A stretch of DNA of 64,000 bases, from positions 11,021,905 through 11,085,904 of the forward strand of contig NC_091139.1 of NCBI RefSeq assembly GCF_041381155.1. The letters are read 5' to 3'. A program made the translations under genes and the position numbers. This stretch comes from Argopecten irradians (taxonomy: Eukaryota > Mollusca > Bivalvia > Pectinida > Pectinidae). Positions 47,135-58,714 of the stretch are shown in pieces. The notes under the pieces are model-generated. The model worked only from the letters and a program-made list of their open reading frames with translations. It had not been told where the DNA came from and made no database searches. Position 1 is the first letter of the stretch. Each line of letters begins with the position of its first letter.

Positions 47135-47908
47135 TTTGTATGATTTATTCATTCAGCATTTTTCATGTGGCATGGTTCTGACTTAACAAGAAAAAATGAA
47201 TGAAAGATAAAAATTATCAAAATGTTTTCTGTATAGATTATCTTTAATTTTTATATTCTAGCATGTTATAGAATTATCAGCATTTATTATAATATATAAT
47301 TTTTCAAACTATAATCATTAATCACAAACAAGGTAAACTATGAAATAATTAGAGTATTACGCATATATATTGTAATAAAACGATTGACTTCTCGATCGGA
47401 ATGAAAGATATAATTATAAGTATAAAAATGTGTATACAATGAAATAAAACGGAATGCATGCGAGAGCGAGAGTTTTGATCAACTGGAAAAATATACAATT
47501 GACAAAAAAATAAAATTTTCGAAAGAATCGATGATGTTTCTTCATCACTTTACATACCTCCATATACACCGGAAAAAATAATCCAGGTCGAGAGACATAA
47601 ACTGTTTATGTATCCAAAGATAATGATCAAATTCTTCCACTTTAAACATAAAAACCAGTCTTTTTTTAACTGTTTCACTTTTATCCTATTTTTCTTTGTG
47701 TCATTTTTAGATTATAAAAAATTTACAGTATTCAAAGCTTAAGAAAAAACATAAAACAATCCTCCGCTTCAAGATTAAAACCAGGTCACTTTGCTATAAA
47801 TCCCATCTCGAGAACTTATTTGTTTTCTAAAGAAAAACGTTTGTTTGCTGTTATTCGGCAAATTCAGATTCATTTTTTTTTATTTCAATGCGTCACACTA
47901 GTACATGA

Positions 47909-47944
<36 letters not shown>

Positions 47945-47990
47945 TAAGTCCACTACTGGAAAAAGCGATCAATAGTCAATCAGATTGCAG
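47135..47990. other. Polinton right-end non-coding stretch
   Basis: AT-rich, no open frame recognised. An (ATT)n microsatellite lies at about 47908-47944. It separates the polymerase region from the oppositely oriented RING gene. Confidence 0.6.
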
Positions 47991-48419
47991 TCAGAAAAAT
48001 AATGTTTGAGCAGTCACACCCGTACTTCTACCCGCAACATAAGGCCAGTGGTTTTGAGACTTCGGTAAAGTGTGAGGTATTGCCGGTTGAACAATTACCT
48101 CCCGAGCAACTATTGGTCCACTGGTGATACGTATAAATTCATATTCCCTACGCTGGTCAACATTTTGAGACAGTAGGGGTGTCCTACAAAATGGGCACGT
48201 TTTCCTTTCCAACCTATCAAAACAGGTCTCACAGAGGCAGTGGATGCATTTATGGCAGTTTATAAAAAATGTATCCCATTTTTCCTCAGTGCAGATTTCG
48301 CATTCATGCACCCAAAGGTATTCTCTCAACAATGCCATGGTATTCTTGATTTTAAATAAATTTACAAAGTATTCGGGAAAGTGTGCACGCTTTCTAACGA
48401 CAGTGTGTAAAATATTCAT
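47991..48419 (-). CDS. Polinton RING-finger protein
   Basis: 142 residues from the first Met, or 115 from the Met at 48338 (MALLREYLWV). The RING is CEICTEEKW then INCHKCIHCLCETC then KTCPFCRTPL: Cys-x2-Cys, the Cys/His middle pair, Cys-x2-Cys and a final Cys-x2-Cys, with the Pro typical of E3 ligases. It is the only gene on the minus strand of the element. RING proteins pass ubiquitin to targets; with the BIR gene at the other end, the element carries both halves of an IAP as separate genes. Confidence 0.8.
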   Translation of the reverse strand: MNILHTVVRKRAHFPEYFVNLFKIKNTMALLREYLWVHECEICTEEKWDTFFINCHKCIHCLCETCFDRLERKTCPFCRTPLLSQNVDQRREYEFIRITSGPIVAREVIVQPAIPHTLPKSQNHWPYVAGRSTGVTAQTLFF

Positions 48420-48530
48420 GTTTAGTGGTAACCATGGCTATTTAAGCTACGAGGTGTAAGTGGACACCTTGGTCCTGATCGTTGTCTTAACAAGTTAGCT
48501 GTAACTGAAATTTCGAAAGAAACCATTCAA

Positions 48531-49106
48531 TTTCACTCAGCCGTAAATCTAGACAATGACTAGTGAACGTAACTAAATACCATAACATTCGATTCATTCA
48601 CGTGTAATAGGTATTTTCATCTTTGACGTCATGTTCCTCGGTTGTCTTAACAAGTTAGCTGTAACTGAAATTTCGAAAGAAACCATTCAATTTCACTCAG
48701 CCGTAAATCTAGACAATGACTAGTGAACGTAACTGGATACCCTAAAATTCGATTCATTCACGTGTAATAGGTATTTTCATCTTTGACGTCATGTTCCTCG
48801 ATTCTGTTCCTTAATCGATCCTGATCCTGCTCCTTAAGGATCATGTCAGGAGTGATCCTACTGATTGATCCTTTAATCCTTAGGATTAAAGGATCAGGAC
48901 GATTTAGGTAACCCCTATTATACATTTGATCATGTCAGGAGTGATCCTACTGATTGATCCTTTAATCCTTAGGATTAAGGATCAGGACGATTTTGGTAAC
49001 CCCTATTATACATTTGATCATGTCAGGAGTGATCCTACTGATTGATCCTTTAATCCTTAGGATTAAGGATCAGGACGATTTTGGTAACCCCTATTATACA
49101 TCTACT
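48531..49106 (-). repeat. Polinton right terminal inverted repeat
   Basis: Inverse of the left repeat but longer: three ~88-bp outer subunits instead of two. The inner subunit continues to about 48480. TGACGTCA sites at 48624 and 48784. Where compared by eye, the full inner subunits are identical between the ends. Confidence 0.9.
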
Positions 49107-49112
49107 TATACC

Positions 49113-49480
49113 CCCATGGACTATCGAGGATGAGGGACAGGAAACAGGGAGAGTTTCGTGATAAATTTCAACTAATAACATCTCTTATTGAATATTGATT
49201 AAAATTTTACAAATGCTTCCCATAGACTATTTTCTGAAACTAAACACAATGTGTATCACAGACAGACTAACCCCTTTGAAGCATGATGTCTTCTTTCAAA
49301 AAAGTCTAATTATCTACATGTATACTGTGTCAATGCAACTAAGCAATATATATTATTTTGATTTGTTTCCAAGCAAATGATTCTCCTAAATGAAGAAGTA
49401 TCATTAGTTGACTCAAAATTTAATGTACGATCGTTAAAGATCTTTCGTGTCTCTTGTCAAAAGGCTCGACGACTACAAAC
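49113..49480. other. Right flank of the Polinton, no gene seen
   Basis: Begins with the second half of the split MITE (to about 49133). The rest is unique-looking AT-rich DNA. Confidence 0.5.
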
Positions 49481-49499
49481 ATACATTCCTGAACTACTG

Positions 49500-51290
49500 C
49501 CAGCGCGATCATCTGACCTGTCGTCTTGGTTATACATAATTACAACCAATAAAAAGGTCTGTTTTCCCATGCTTTATCAACCGTTAAATAGGTTATTACG
49601 TATTTACCAGAAGCGTTTGGAATCGGCGGGTTCTACTTTGAGTATTCTGAAAAAAGGTTAGTACATGTATATTAACGTATGATGGTATGAATATGGAATA
49701 TGACTGTAGAAGTATCTGTAGAAGTATGCTGTTATGATGTTTAAGGGTATGGTGGTATGAATATGACAGTAGAAGTATGCTGTTATGATGTTTAAGGGTA
49801 TGGTGGTATGAATATGACAGTAGAAGTAGGCTAATTTCCAATATCAAATGGTTTTACTTCCTTCTTTTTCTTTCTCGAGAATACCAGAAAATTATGCGAT
49901 GATAGCGGTAGAGTATCAAATATAGACATTGTTGTTTAAAAACGAGCTTTTAAAAAGTGTTCGACTGGTATATTTTTTATGAGAAGATAACGACACTTTC
50001 AAATAGTTTCTCATATTAGATATTGATTGATGCAGGAGAACCAATGATAAAACCACATTTTGATATTTAGTTCACATGACGTAAATTATGATATGTGATG
50101 TTTGTTGTAATTTTCGAGTTATTTTACAATTATTTTGTTCGAAAGTTTGCCCGAACTAAAAATAAGCTACATGTAATATGTCGTGTCACAAATTACGGAT
50201 TTTCCATTTCCAAATATACAGTAGAGAATATAAATCTTGGAATGACGTTGCAAACGACTTTCACTTTTTATATTGCATTGATACGAAAACATGCATTGAC
50301 CTGTCTTCTTTGTTATATATAAATTATATATAACTACAGCCAATGAAAAGGTATAAGTAGGCTTCAACGAGTTCGACTTTGAAATTAAACGATTATAGGA
50401 AACAAGAAATTTCTTAAAAAGGTTAGTATATATTAAACGTCTTCATATTGTAATGACACTTTAAGAGAATGATGGTATGAGTATAAATAGAAGTATGCTA
50501 ATTTCCAATTTAGTTTTCCTTCCTTCTTCCTGTCACCTGTGAATTAATTATTTTCGGAAAATACCTGAAAATTATTTGATAATACCGGTATAGTATCCAA
50601 TATAGACATTTAGGTTGAAAACGAGCGTTTAAAAAGTGTTTGACTGGTATTATGAATAGAAAACGAAACAACACATATCTTACGTTACATTGATTGATGT
50701 ACGAGAACCAATGACAAAAAAAAACAAAAAAAAAAAACAAAAAAAAAAACACACACATTTTGATTTGTTTTGTTTTATTTATTCACATGACGTTATTCAT
50801 ATGTGATTTTTGTGATAATTGCTTTATAATTGTCGTGTTCGAAAAAGAAGCATTTGTATATCGTTATGTTTTTCCGAGCTAAGCTACACGTAAAATTACG
50901 GATTTTCCAGTTCCAAATTTAGAATATCTTGGTCGATATCTTTGGTCGCATATCAACGACATACACACCAAACAACATTGCTTTACCGGTATAGAATTAA
51001 AGATAGACATTGTAGGTTGAAAACGACCGTTTAAAAAGTGTTTGACTGGTGTTATGAGATGAAAACGACACTTTCGATACGTATCCTACGTTATTTATTG
51101 AAAGAAGAGAACATAATGTATTATATGTGATGTTTGTTGTGATTTTCGAATTGCTTTATGATTATGGTGTTCGAAAAAGATACACCTATATCGTTGTGTT
51201 TTGCACGAGTTAAAAATAAACTACAAGTAAAATTACGGATTTTCCAGTTCCAATTATTTAAGGAATAAATGTTTATTTTGTTGAGGTTAT
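49500..51290. repeat. Degenerate triplication, ~700-bp units
   Basis: Three related segments (about 49500-50290, 50290-50960 and 50990-51270). They share AATTTCCAA, CCAGAAAATTAT or its variant, CAAATATAGACATT, AAAAGTGTTTGACTGGTAT, CACATGACGT and AAATTACGGATTTTCCA. The first two open near a CCAAT-like ACAACCAAT/ACAGCCAAT and end a short segment at AAAAAGGTTAGTA, a good donor site. A LINE-like fragment (ACATACACACCAAACAACAT) lies near 50960. No protein frame is convincing. Confidence 0.55.
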
Positions 51291-51329
51291 GAGGGTATAA
51301 TGCTAATGGAGCCCGTGTAAATTTTATGT

Positions 51330-52385
51330 AACCCGGCGATATTATGGTCTATTATTATTATCTTTATTTTCTCCAAAATGAAGAGTACAAATTGATAATA
51401 ATATATATGGTAACAACATGAAATAGTATGTACACCATTAGAGAGAGGGAGAGAGAAGGAGAAAAAAATACACAACATAATTATCATAAATCAGAGAAAG
51501 AGAAAAGAAGGCACAATTCTCTCGGATATTTCTATATCAAAATTATTTTCAATATATATATATATATACATGTTTAAAGAAATACACGAGTAAATTATGC
51601 AGTGATTGTAAATCAGCTACATATACAAATTGAACATCTTTTTAAAAGTATACACTGATATCAATATGAATTGTTCCATATCATACCTTTCCAATGTATA
51701 GCCCAAGGGACCTCCTAATAATACATGTTTTAGCTCAAAATCTGAGAGGGAGTATAAATATGAAATAAGATCTATATTTCTGATTGATACAATTGAACAT
51801 ATGAAATCATTTCTTATTTGTTTAGTTAATGAACAATTCAAAACAATATGACTAACAGTGTCAGTGTAAAAATGTCCACAATAGTGACATAATATAAGAG
51901 AATTTTCTAAACGTACAGACACAATCATTTTCATAATATATCTTACATTTTCAAGGCAATTTGGATGACGTAGAGCTAGTTTCCAAAGGTAATGGGGTTT
52001 TAAACAATCATGTAATGATAAGAATCGTGTGAATTCTGCGTCATTTGACATTCTCAATTTCCAGGCATTTTTTTCACGCATAGTTACATATTTGTGGACT
52101 AAGGCCTTCCAACAATATCTAGTAGGAAAAGATCCATAATCGAAAAAGTTTAAGACATATTTATATAAGTTATATCTTTTAAGTATTTTGGTAATGTCTT
52201 GAATAAAACCTTTTGAACATACGTAGTCACATTATCTGAAAAATATCTAACATTGAAAATTCCAAAAATCAAATTTGTTCTTTTCATTCTACAAACTCTG
52301 CCTAGGAACAATAGTTTTTTGGCGAGGGTCACCTCGCCATTGTGATCGTGGTTGCAAAATTCTCTTTCAGTCAATTTCCTCAATT
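51330..52385 (-). mobile_element. LINE 3' half, 5' truncated
   Basis: The minus strand encodes LAKKLLFLGRVCRM near 52310, then a C-terminal region with CHYCGHFYTDTVSHIVLNC, a CCHC-type knuckle found at the end of many LINE second proteins. The 3' end has GGAGAAAATAAAGATAATAA, a typical tail, at about 51340-51375. The frames are broken in places. Confidence 0.7.
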
Positions 52386-54585
52386 TGATTGGCTAAGAAC
52401 TTGCTCGCAGATACTAGCGCTCCTAGCGGCAGTGTATTCAACAACTTTGATTTTACCGGGAATTTTAAATAGCAAATTTTGAATATGAAAGTTACTGAAA
52501 TAAGCGTATCTGTAATGTTGAAATAGGAATAGTAGATTACTACTTTCATATCCTTACCATATACATCATCCAAATGACCTTAGGTTGGAAAATTTTCATT
52601 TGAATTGTGTACAATGTATCTAGACTTTTCGTCCCGAAAATGTTGTTTTCAATACATGAAGACGTTTCGTCCCGAAAATGCTTCGCTTCGCCCCACGCGT
52701 TTAGTCCCTACTAGTGACAATTATCCCGCAACGGAAAAAATGAAATCTATATTTCACCTCAAACATTAAAATTGTTACAATAATGATTTTTGCACTTTGA
52801 ATCATATTAGTTTGGGAGCAAATATATTTCAGGACGATATGGAGATTTGTTTATCACGGCTGCGTTATGCCACATGTACGTGTAAATCCACAATGGAAGA
52901 AAGACAACTCTAACAAAATTTTTGACAAACTTGGACTAGTGATAAAATAGCACGTGACAGACGGTGAACATTTTGTAAATGTCCAAGGTGGCGTAATCTT
53001 AAAACTAACGGCAGTTAATAAGGTATGGATATTTACCACATACATTATTATCGATAATTGTATAAGCACAAGTATTTTAATATCAGATTATATCTATATA
53101 CTAATATAAAGCACGTTCAGAGATTACCACTAAACCATACTTTTAAAACATTTTAGTTATTTTCACCACAGGAGCTTGACGTTCTGATCATATACATACA
53201 GCATATGCATTAAACTAGGTAATACGAAGTATACATTTTTGGCCGAATGACATAAATCATATATGGAATGTTCATATAACTCGAAGTGATATTTTTTGGA
53301 CTACTAGATCGACGAAAATGCCGATTTCTTCTTCATAATTCTTCCGTTAAACGGCACTTAAAAAGCTGTTTCAATCTGTAACAAATGTAGAGAAAACTGT
53401 TAATTGTTTAGCAATTATCCTGAGATATATTTTACCAACAAGCATCAGAGATTAGCAATTAAAACTTACATAAACATATTCCCGACTCTCACTTGCATTG
53501 TGTGATCACTCGAGCGGAACTAATCTCTACCACCTGGCACAGTCTTACAAATGCAATCGCACAAAAGCCCACATGATCACTGTTTTTAGTGCGTTTACAT
53601 CTTAGGGTGTGAACAATGTTACTTTTTTTAACTTTTTACTCAACAAAATAGACTTTACGCTTTTCATGATCAGCACCATCATTTTCTGTATAACTTATTA
53701 ATTTACCACTGTACCCATGCATACGTGTGTATTTATACTTCTTTGTGCACATTATATAACAACTGCTATAGACTGTATATTACAATCAATTTATGAAGGA
53801 CAAAACTCTTACATGTAAGAACAGGAGGACTGAAGAACAGCGGGAATTAAACTTCAATAATATTTCCTCTATGCTGGTATTGCTATTTATGATTAAAATG
53901 TTTAATTATATGATATTAGCCTTTTCAGTAATTACTCTGTTAATACATTTATTGTTTCCTTATGTTTTACAGAATATCAGCATGCATGTATCATTTCAAC
54001 TGGAAACAGTCTAGGAGAAGAATTGTGTGAACAAAAAGAAGTAATTTTCAACTGTGGAAGCTTAATATTGTAATGATTTTCAATCCGAAAATAATTACTA
54101 TCATCATCTTCAAATTCCTTATTGTGAATTTAACTGTAATATGATTTAAGCATATACCTGATATTTGTTTATATTTCTATGACATGTACATGCTTGAAAT
54201 GAAATGAATAAATAAAAGATTATTTAAATTTAAAACACAATATGACATTAGCTGTTTATATTTTTTGTCAAAAACATATTAAGCTTATCGTTCATAACAC
54301 ACTAATCATCACCTTCGAGACAATTTAATGAAAATCAATTAAACATTATTTGTATAACACAGGTCGTCTTATGTTTTCCCCGCCTTGACTATCAATGTTC
54401 CCTGATCACTCTGAAAGTATTGATTTTACCTTTTTTTCGGTCACCACATGAACTGCCTTTAAATCAATCACACCAATGAGACATACATTTACTGCATTCA
54501 TTATAACACTGTAAGGCAATTCTGCAAGATCAGCGAACATTGTTGATTAACCTTGAATATCTACATGCACAGTATGGTACCATAT
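52386..54585. other. Gene-poor stretch
   Basis: AT-rich DNA with a short repeated motif (TTTCGTCCCGAAAATG, at about 52627 and 52665). Short open frames such as 53793-54014 have no family match and poor context. Nothing else recognised. Confidence 0.5.
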
Positions 54586-54589
54586 GTAA

Positions 54590-54845
54590 CAGGAGAGGAG
54601 AAAATGTAGCGGCAAGACCGGGATTCGATCCCGGGACTCTCCGAACACTAGCTGAGTGCTCTACCGACTGAACTACCTGGTCATCGATAATCGATAATCG
54701 ACCCAGTCCAGTCCCGCTACTCTCCCCCCCGTCCGTTGGTTATTTAGTTGGTTGCCAATTCTGTAACAGGAGAGAAGAAAATGTAGCTCTTCCGACTGAG
54801 CTACCTGATCGCCGACAATCAACCCAGTCTGATCCCGCTACAAAT
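54590..54845 (-). mobile_element. Two tRNA-derived SINE copies
   Basis: The reversed sequence at 54600-54690 has a tRNA-like head with A box (TAGTTCAGTCGGTAGAGCA) and B box (GGGATCGAATCCC). A second, shorter copy follows at 54765-54845. Both begin AACAGGAGAG on the plus strand. An extra insertion in the head and no intact acceptor stem argue against a working tRNA gene. Confidence 0.7.
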
Positions 54846-55449
54846 ATTTATCTGGTTATTTTATCTCCCTTCCTATTTTCAATCTACCTTTATGACTTAG
54901 AATCTTACCTGGTGGAAAAGAATATTTTGTCTTACAAATCTTGACAAATTATGCACACTGTGATTGTTGCAAGCTAAACTACGTATCCGCTAGCTGATTG
55001 CTGTTGATTGCTAATGATCTCAAACACACTAATTACTTATTGTGCCAAGTTAAGTAAATATATTCTACTCTTTTCAAATATTCCTGATTACTATTCATGT
55101 CTAATATCTCAAAACATTGACATGTGCACGGAGTACGGCGGACCAGACCGCCGATGTTTTGGACATCTGCTAGATATTTCAGTTTCAGGTTACGGTGGCC
55201 AATAAAAGAAAACAAACGCAATGCGGTTTTCATATGTTATTTCTTCTGATTACAACACTTTTTGTGCAAGTTGTCAAGCATTTGTGGGGAATATTTTGCA
55301 TTGAAATTGTCACCTTCATACATCGGTTTTGGGACTCCCTGGACATTGTTTTCCCCATTTTGTTGATGCGCAAAATATACTGATAGTAGATTTTTTAAGC
55401 ATTTTCAGCCCTAAAAATTACCTGCGCAAAATTATACCAGTTTTTACGG

Positions 55450-55892
55450 TATATGATATTGGAATGTATCCCAAACTTTTTATCATATTATTTGCCAATA
55501 ACACTGTTATGATATCAGAAATATCTGATGGTCTACAACAAGTGTTACATGAATTTTAACAATATTGCATAACATGGAAATTAGAACTTAATATCAGAAA
55601 GATGAAAATTGTGATCTTCTCAAGACGTAAATCGGTACAACAACACCAGTTGATGTTATGGAATACAGAATTAGATTTATAAGAATTGTTTACATATCTA
55701 GGTACAGAAAATAATGTTAATGGTAGCGTTTTTAAAGAAAGGGAAAAAAAACTGCTGAACAAACAATTAAATCGGTGTTTGCTGTTTATAAGAAATTAAG
55801 GAATGTATCACTTCCTGTTCATCTTAAACTGAAAATATTTGATTCACTTGTAATGACAGTTTTATTATACTCATCAGAGGTATGGGGATTTG
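55450..55892 (+). mobile_element. LINE reverse-transcriptase remnant
   Basis: Plus-strand pieces read LFANNTVMISE (where YADD is expected), TWKLELNIRKMKIVIFSRRK and KLRNVSLPVHLKLKIFDSLV then SSEVWGF. This is the palm end of a LINE RT; the catalytic aspartates read NN and the frame shifts several times. It is cut at 55892 by the tandem-core element. Confidence 0.75.
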
Positions 55893-55903
55893 ATTTTGTT
55901 TTT

Positions 55904-57163
55904 TTGTTTTTAGGTCATCTGACCCGAAGGGTCAGGATGACCTATAGTCATCATGTTTCGTCCGTCGTCGTGCGCCGTCCGCCGTGCGCCGTCCGCCGTG
56001 CGCCGTGCGCCGTCCGCCGTGCGTTAACTTTTCACATTTTGAACTTCTTCTCAAGTTTGACCAGTGGGATTGAGCTGAAACTTACCTGAAATGATCCTGA
56101 GATGGTCCCGACAAAGTGTTGTTATTTTTCGGGTCGATCCGAAATCCAAGATGGCCGCCACAGCCGCCATCTTGAAAACACATTTTAAACTTCTTCTCAA
56201 GTTCTACCGGTGCGATTTGGCTGAAACTTGCATGAAATGATCCTGACATGGTCCCGACAAAGTGTTGTTATTTTTCGGGTCGATCCGAAATCCAAGATGG
56301 CCGCCACAGGCGCCATCTTGAAAACACATTTTAAACTTCTTCTCAAGTTCTACCGGTGCGATTTGGCTGAAACTTGCATGAAATGATCCTGACATAGTCC
56401 CGACAAAGTGTTGTTATTTTTCGGGTCGATCCGAAATCCAAGATGGCCGCCACAGCCGCCATCTTGAAAACACATTTTGAACTTCTTCTCAAATTCTACC
56501 GGTGCGATTTGGCTGAAACTTGCATGAAATGATCCTGACATGGTCCCGACAAAGTGTTGTTATTTTTCGGGTCGATCCGAAATCCAAGATGGCCGCCACA
56601 GCCGCCATCTTGAAAACACATTTTAAACTTCTTCTCAAGTTCTACCGGTGCGATTTGGCTGAAACTTGCATGAAATGATCCTGACATGGTCCCGACAAAG
56701 TGTTGTTATTTTTCGGGTCGATCCGAAATCCAAGATGGCCGCCACAGGCGCCATCTTGAAAACACATTTTGAACTTCTTCTCAAGTTCTACCGGTGCGAT
56801 TTGGCTGAAACTTGCATGAAATGATCCTGACATGGTCCCGACAAAGTGTTGTTATTTTTCGGGTCGATCCGAAATCCAAGATGGCCGCCACAGCCGCCAT
56901 CTTGAAAACACATTTTAAACTTCTTCTCAAGTTCTACCGGTGCGATTTGGCTGAAACTTGCATGAAATGATCCTGACATGGTCCCGACAAAGTGTTGTTA
57001 TTATTCGGGTCGATTCGAAATCCAAGATGGCCGCCACAGCCGCCATCTTGAAAACACATTTTAAACTTCTTCTCAAGTTCTACCGGTGCGATTTGGCTGA
57101 AACTTGCATGAAATGATCCTGACATGGTCCCGACAAAGTGTTGTTATTTTTCGGGTAAAGGTG
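55904..57163. mobile_element. Tandem-core element with exact 146-bp units
   Basis: Opens with a stem-loop (AGGTCATCTGACCC, loop, inverse), then a GCCGTCCGCCGTGC microsatellite at about 55965-56020, then about 7.5 units of exactly 146 bp to 57158. Units are almost identical and each holds a palindrome, AAGATGGCCGCC..GCCGCCATCTT. It interrupts a LINE. The six 63-residue minus-strand frames spaced 146 bases apart are repeat shadows. Confidence 0.85.
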
Positions 57164-57169
57164 TCATAA

Positions 57170-57565
57170 AATCATTTGACATATAACATCATAGGAAATA
57201 TTAGAATGGGCTTCCAAGATTTTAGTATGTGTCTCTTATGGTGTCCAAGGAATCCTCAAAAGTCCAAACTGGAAGGAACACCAGCCAAATTTATTTCTTA
57301 TTGTACAAAACTACAGTTGTATTGACCTTAGAAATATATTCCTCCTAATATCGAGACCGAGCCATTTAGTACTTTCAGTACTTTGATTAATATCTATATA
57401 AGCCTCAATAGAGGTCCATTCTATTAGTGAAATACACATATCTGTTCTAGTTCTTCTGTCAAACCCTTGTATAAACTTTATAATAAAATGTTGAGCCCTT
57501 TCCAGCATTAATAAATCAGATTGAATTGGTCGCATACCCACGACATACACAGCAAACAGCATTGC
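57170..57565 (-). mobile_element. LINE remnant
   Basis: Minus-strand frame with VYVVGMRPIQSDLLMLERAQ, FIQGFDRRTRTDMCISLI and SIEAYID, typical of the region after the LINE RT. Opposite orientation to the piece at 55450, so a separate insertion. Confidence 0.65.
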
Positions 57566-57771
57566 TTTCTAGGAAGGACGTCGCAAATGGTTTTCAATTT
57601 AAATTGTATTGACACGAAAACATGTATTGTTCACGAGTTAACACAGGGGTCTGAGATAAGTTGCAGCTTATATCATTATGGACCTACCAGAGTGTCCATC
57701 TAAAAATGGTCTATGGATATATACTTGATATAAACTGTAACTAATTCTCAGACCCCCGTGGTTCATTTTTT

Positions 57772-58401
57772 AGCCCACTATCATCAGATGGTGGGCTATT
57801 CAAATCGCCTTTTGTCCGTTAACAATTCTTGTTACCGCTATTTCTTAGCAAGTACCGGAGGTATCTTTTTCAATTTTCATATTGTAGTTTCCCCTAGGAC
57901 CCTTGTTGTGCATGTTGCGTTTTGGGACCGATCGGTCAACAAGATGGCCGACCGGCCCCATCTTGAATTTTGATATTTAAAGCTTGTTACTGCTATTTCT
58001 CAGAAAATACTGAAGGGATCTTTTTCAAATTTCATGGGAAGATTCCCCTACGATCCTAGTTGTGCATATTGCATTTTGGGACTGATCGGGCAACAAGATG
58101 GCCGACCAGCCACCATCTTAGAGCCACCATCTTAGATTTTAATAGTTAAACTTTGTTACCTCTATTTCTCAGAAAGTACTGAATGGATCTTTTTTCAAAT
58201 TTCATCTGTAGGTTTTCCTAGGTCTATAGATGTGCATATTGTATTTTTGGACTGATCGGTCAACAAGATGGTTGACCGGCCGCTATCTTGGATTTTGGTA
58301 GTTGAAGTTTGAAAAGCAGAGAAAATATCCCTCTGTCATATGTCAGACATTGATCATTCTTTGGTGGGCGCCAATGTAAGATCCCTCTGGTATCTCTTGT
58401 T
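57772..58401. mobile_element. Tandem-core element with AGCCCACT..GGTGGGCT end
   Basis: Opens with a stem-loop (AGCCCACTATCATCAGATGG), then three units of about 165 bp with TTACTGCTATTTCTCAGAAA, GGGATCTTTTTCAA and CAACAAGATGGCCGACC. It closes with GGTGGGCGCCAATGT and CTCTTGTT at 58394-58401. Confidence 0.7.
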
Positions 58402-58714
58402 GATATAAAATCTCTGTTATGCTATCTTGTTATTTGATTTATTTGATATCACATACAATATCATATATAATTCAAAATGTGAAAATCTCCAGTTAATATC
58501 ATAGCAAAACGAAAGGGGTACTTTTGCTTGTCAAAATAAAGATAATGAAGAGATATCGTTAAATCGAATCGAATTCGAACCTTCCGATTACAATGCGATG
58601 TGTCAACTACATGGTCTATAATGACTTGATACTGAATGTTGTTCTGATTTTGATTGATATCGACTACTGTTCCTTTCTCGGTATTAGTGCATTGTAGAAC
58701 CACGTTTATAGATA

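Larger units (their letters stand above)
34463..49106. mobile_element. Polinton (Maverick), nearly whole, recent
   Basis: A 14644-bp element. Both termini read AGTAGATGTATAATAGGGG, one in each orientation, and each is flanked by TATACC (34457-34462 and 49107-49112), the 6-bp duplication expected of Polintons. Parts on the plus strand, in order: three small left-end genes including a BIR gene, two unassigned genes, chromodomain integrase, minor capsid, a basic protein, major capsid, protease, packaging ATPase, two small genes and protein-primed DNA polymerase. A RING gene lies on the minus strand at the right. The inverted repeats are almost identical and most genes are open, so insertion was recent on an evolutionary scale. 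It looks nearly whole, with about one apparent break. It sits between the IPP-like and B-box genes and does not split either. Confidence 0.95.

Noticed and set aside
53793-54014. 73-residue open frame with hydrophobic segments
   Set aside because: AT-rich, low complexity and no context; hydrophobic chance translation.
54600-54690. tRNA gene
   Set aside because: A and B boxes are present but the head is interrupted, no proper acceptor stem forms, and a second worn copy follows; it is a SINE.
55733-55892. Host gene suggested by the KLRNVSLPVHLKLKIFDSLV stretch
   Set aside because: This is a known LINE RT-end pattern with frame shifts and a lost catalytic pair.
56204-57125. Six 63-residue minus-strand open frames
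   Set aside because: They are spaced exactly 146 bases apart and are identical shadows of the tandem array.
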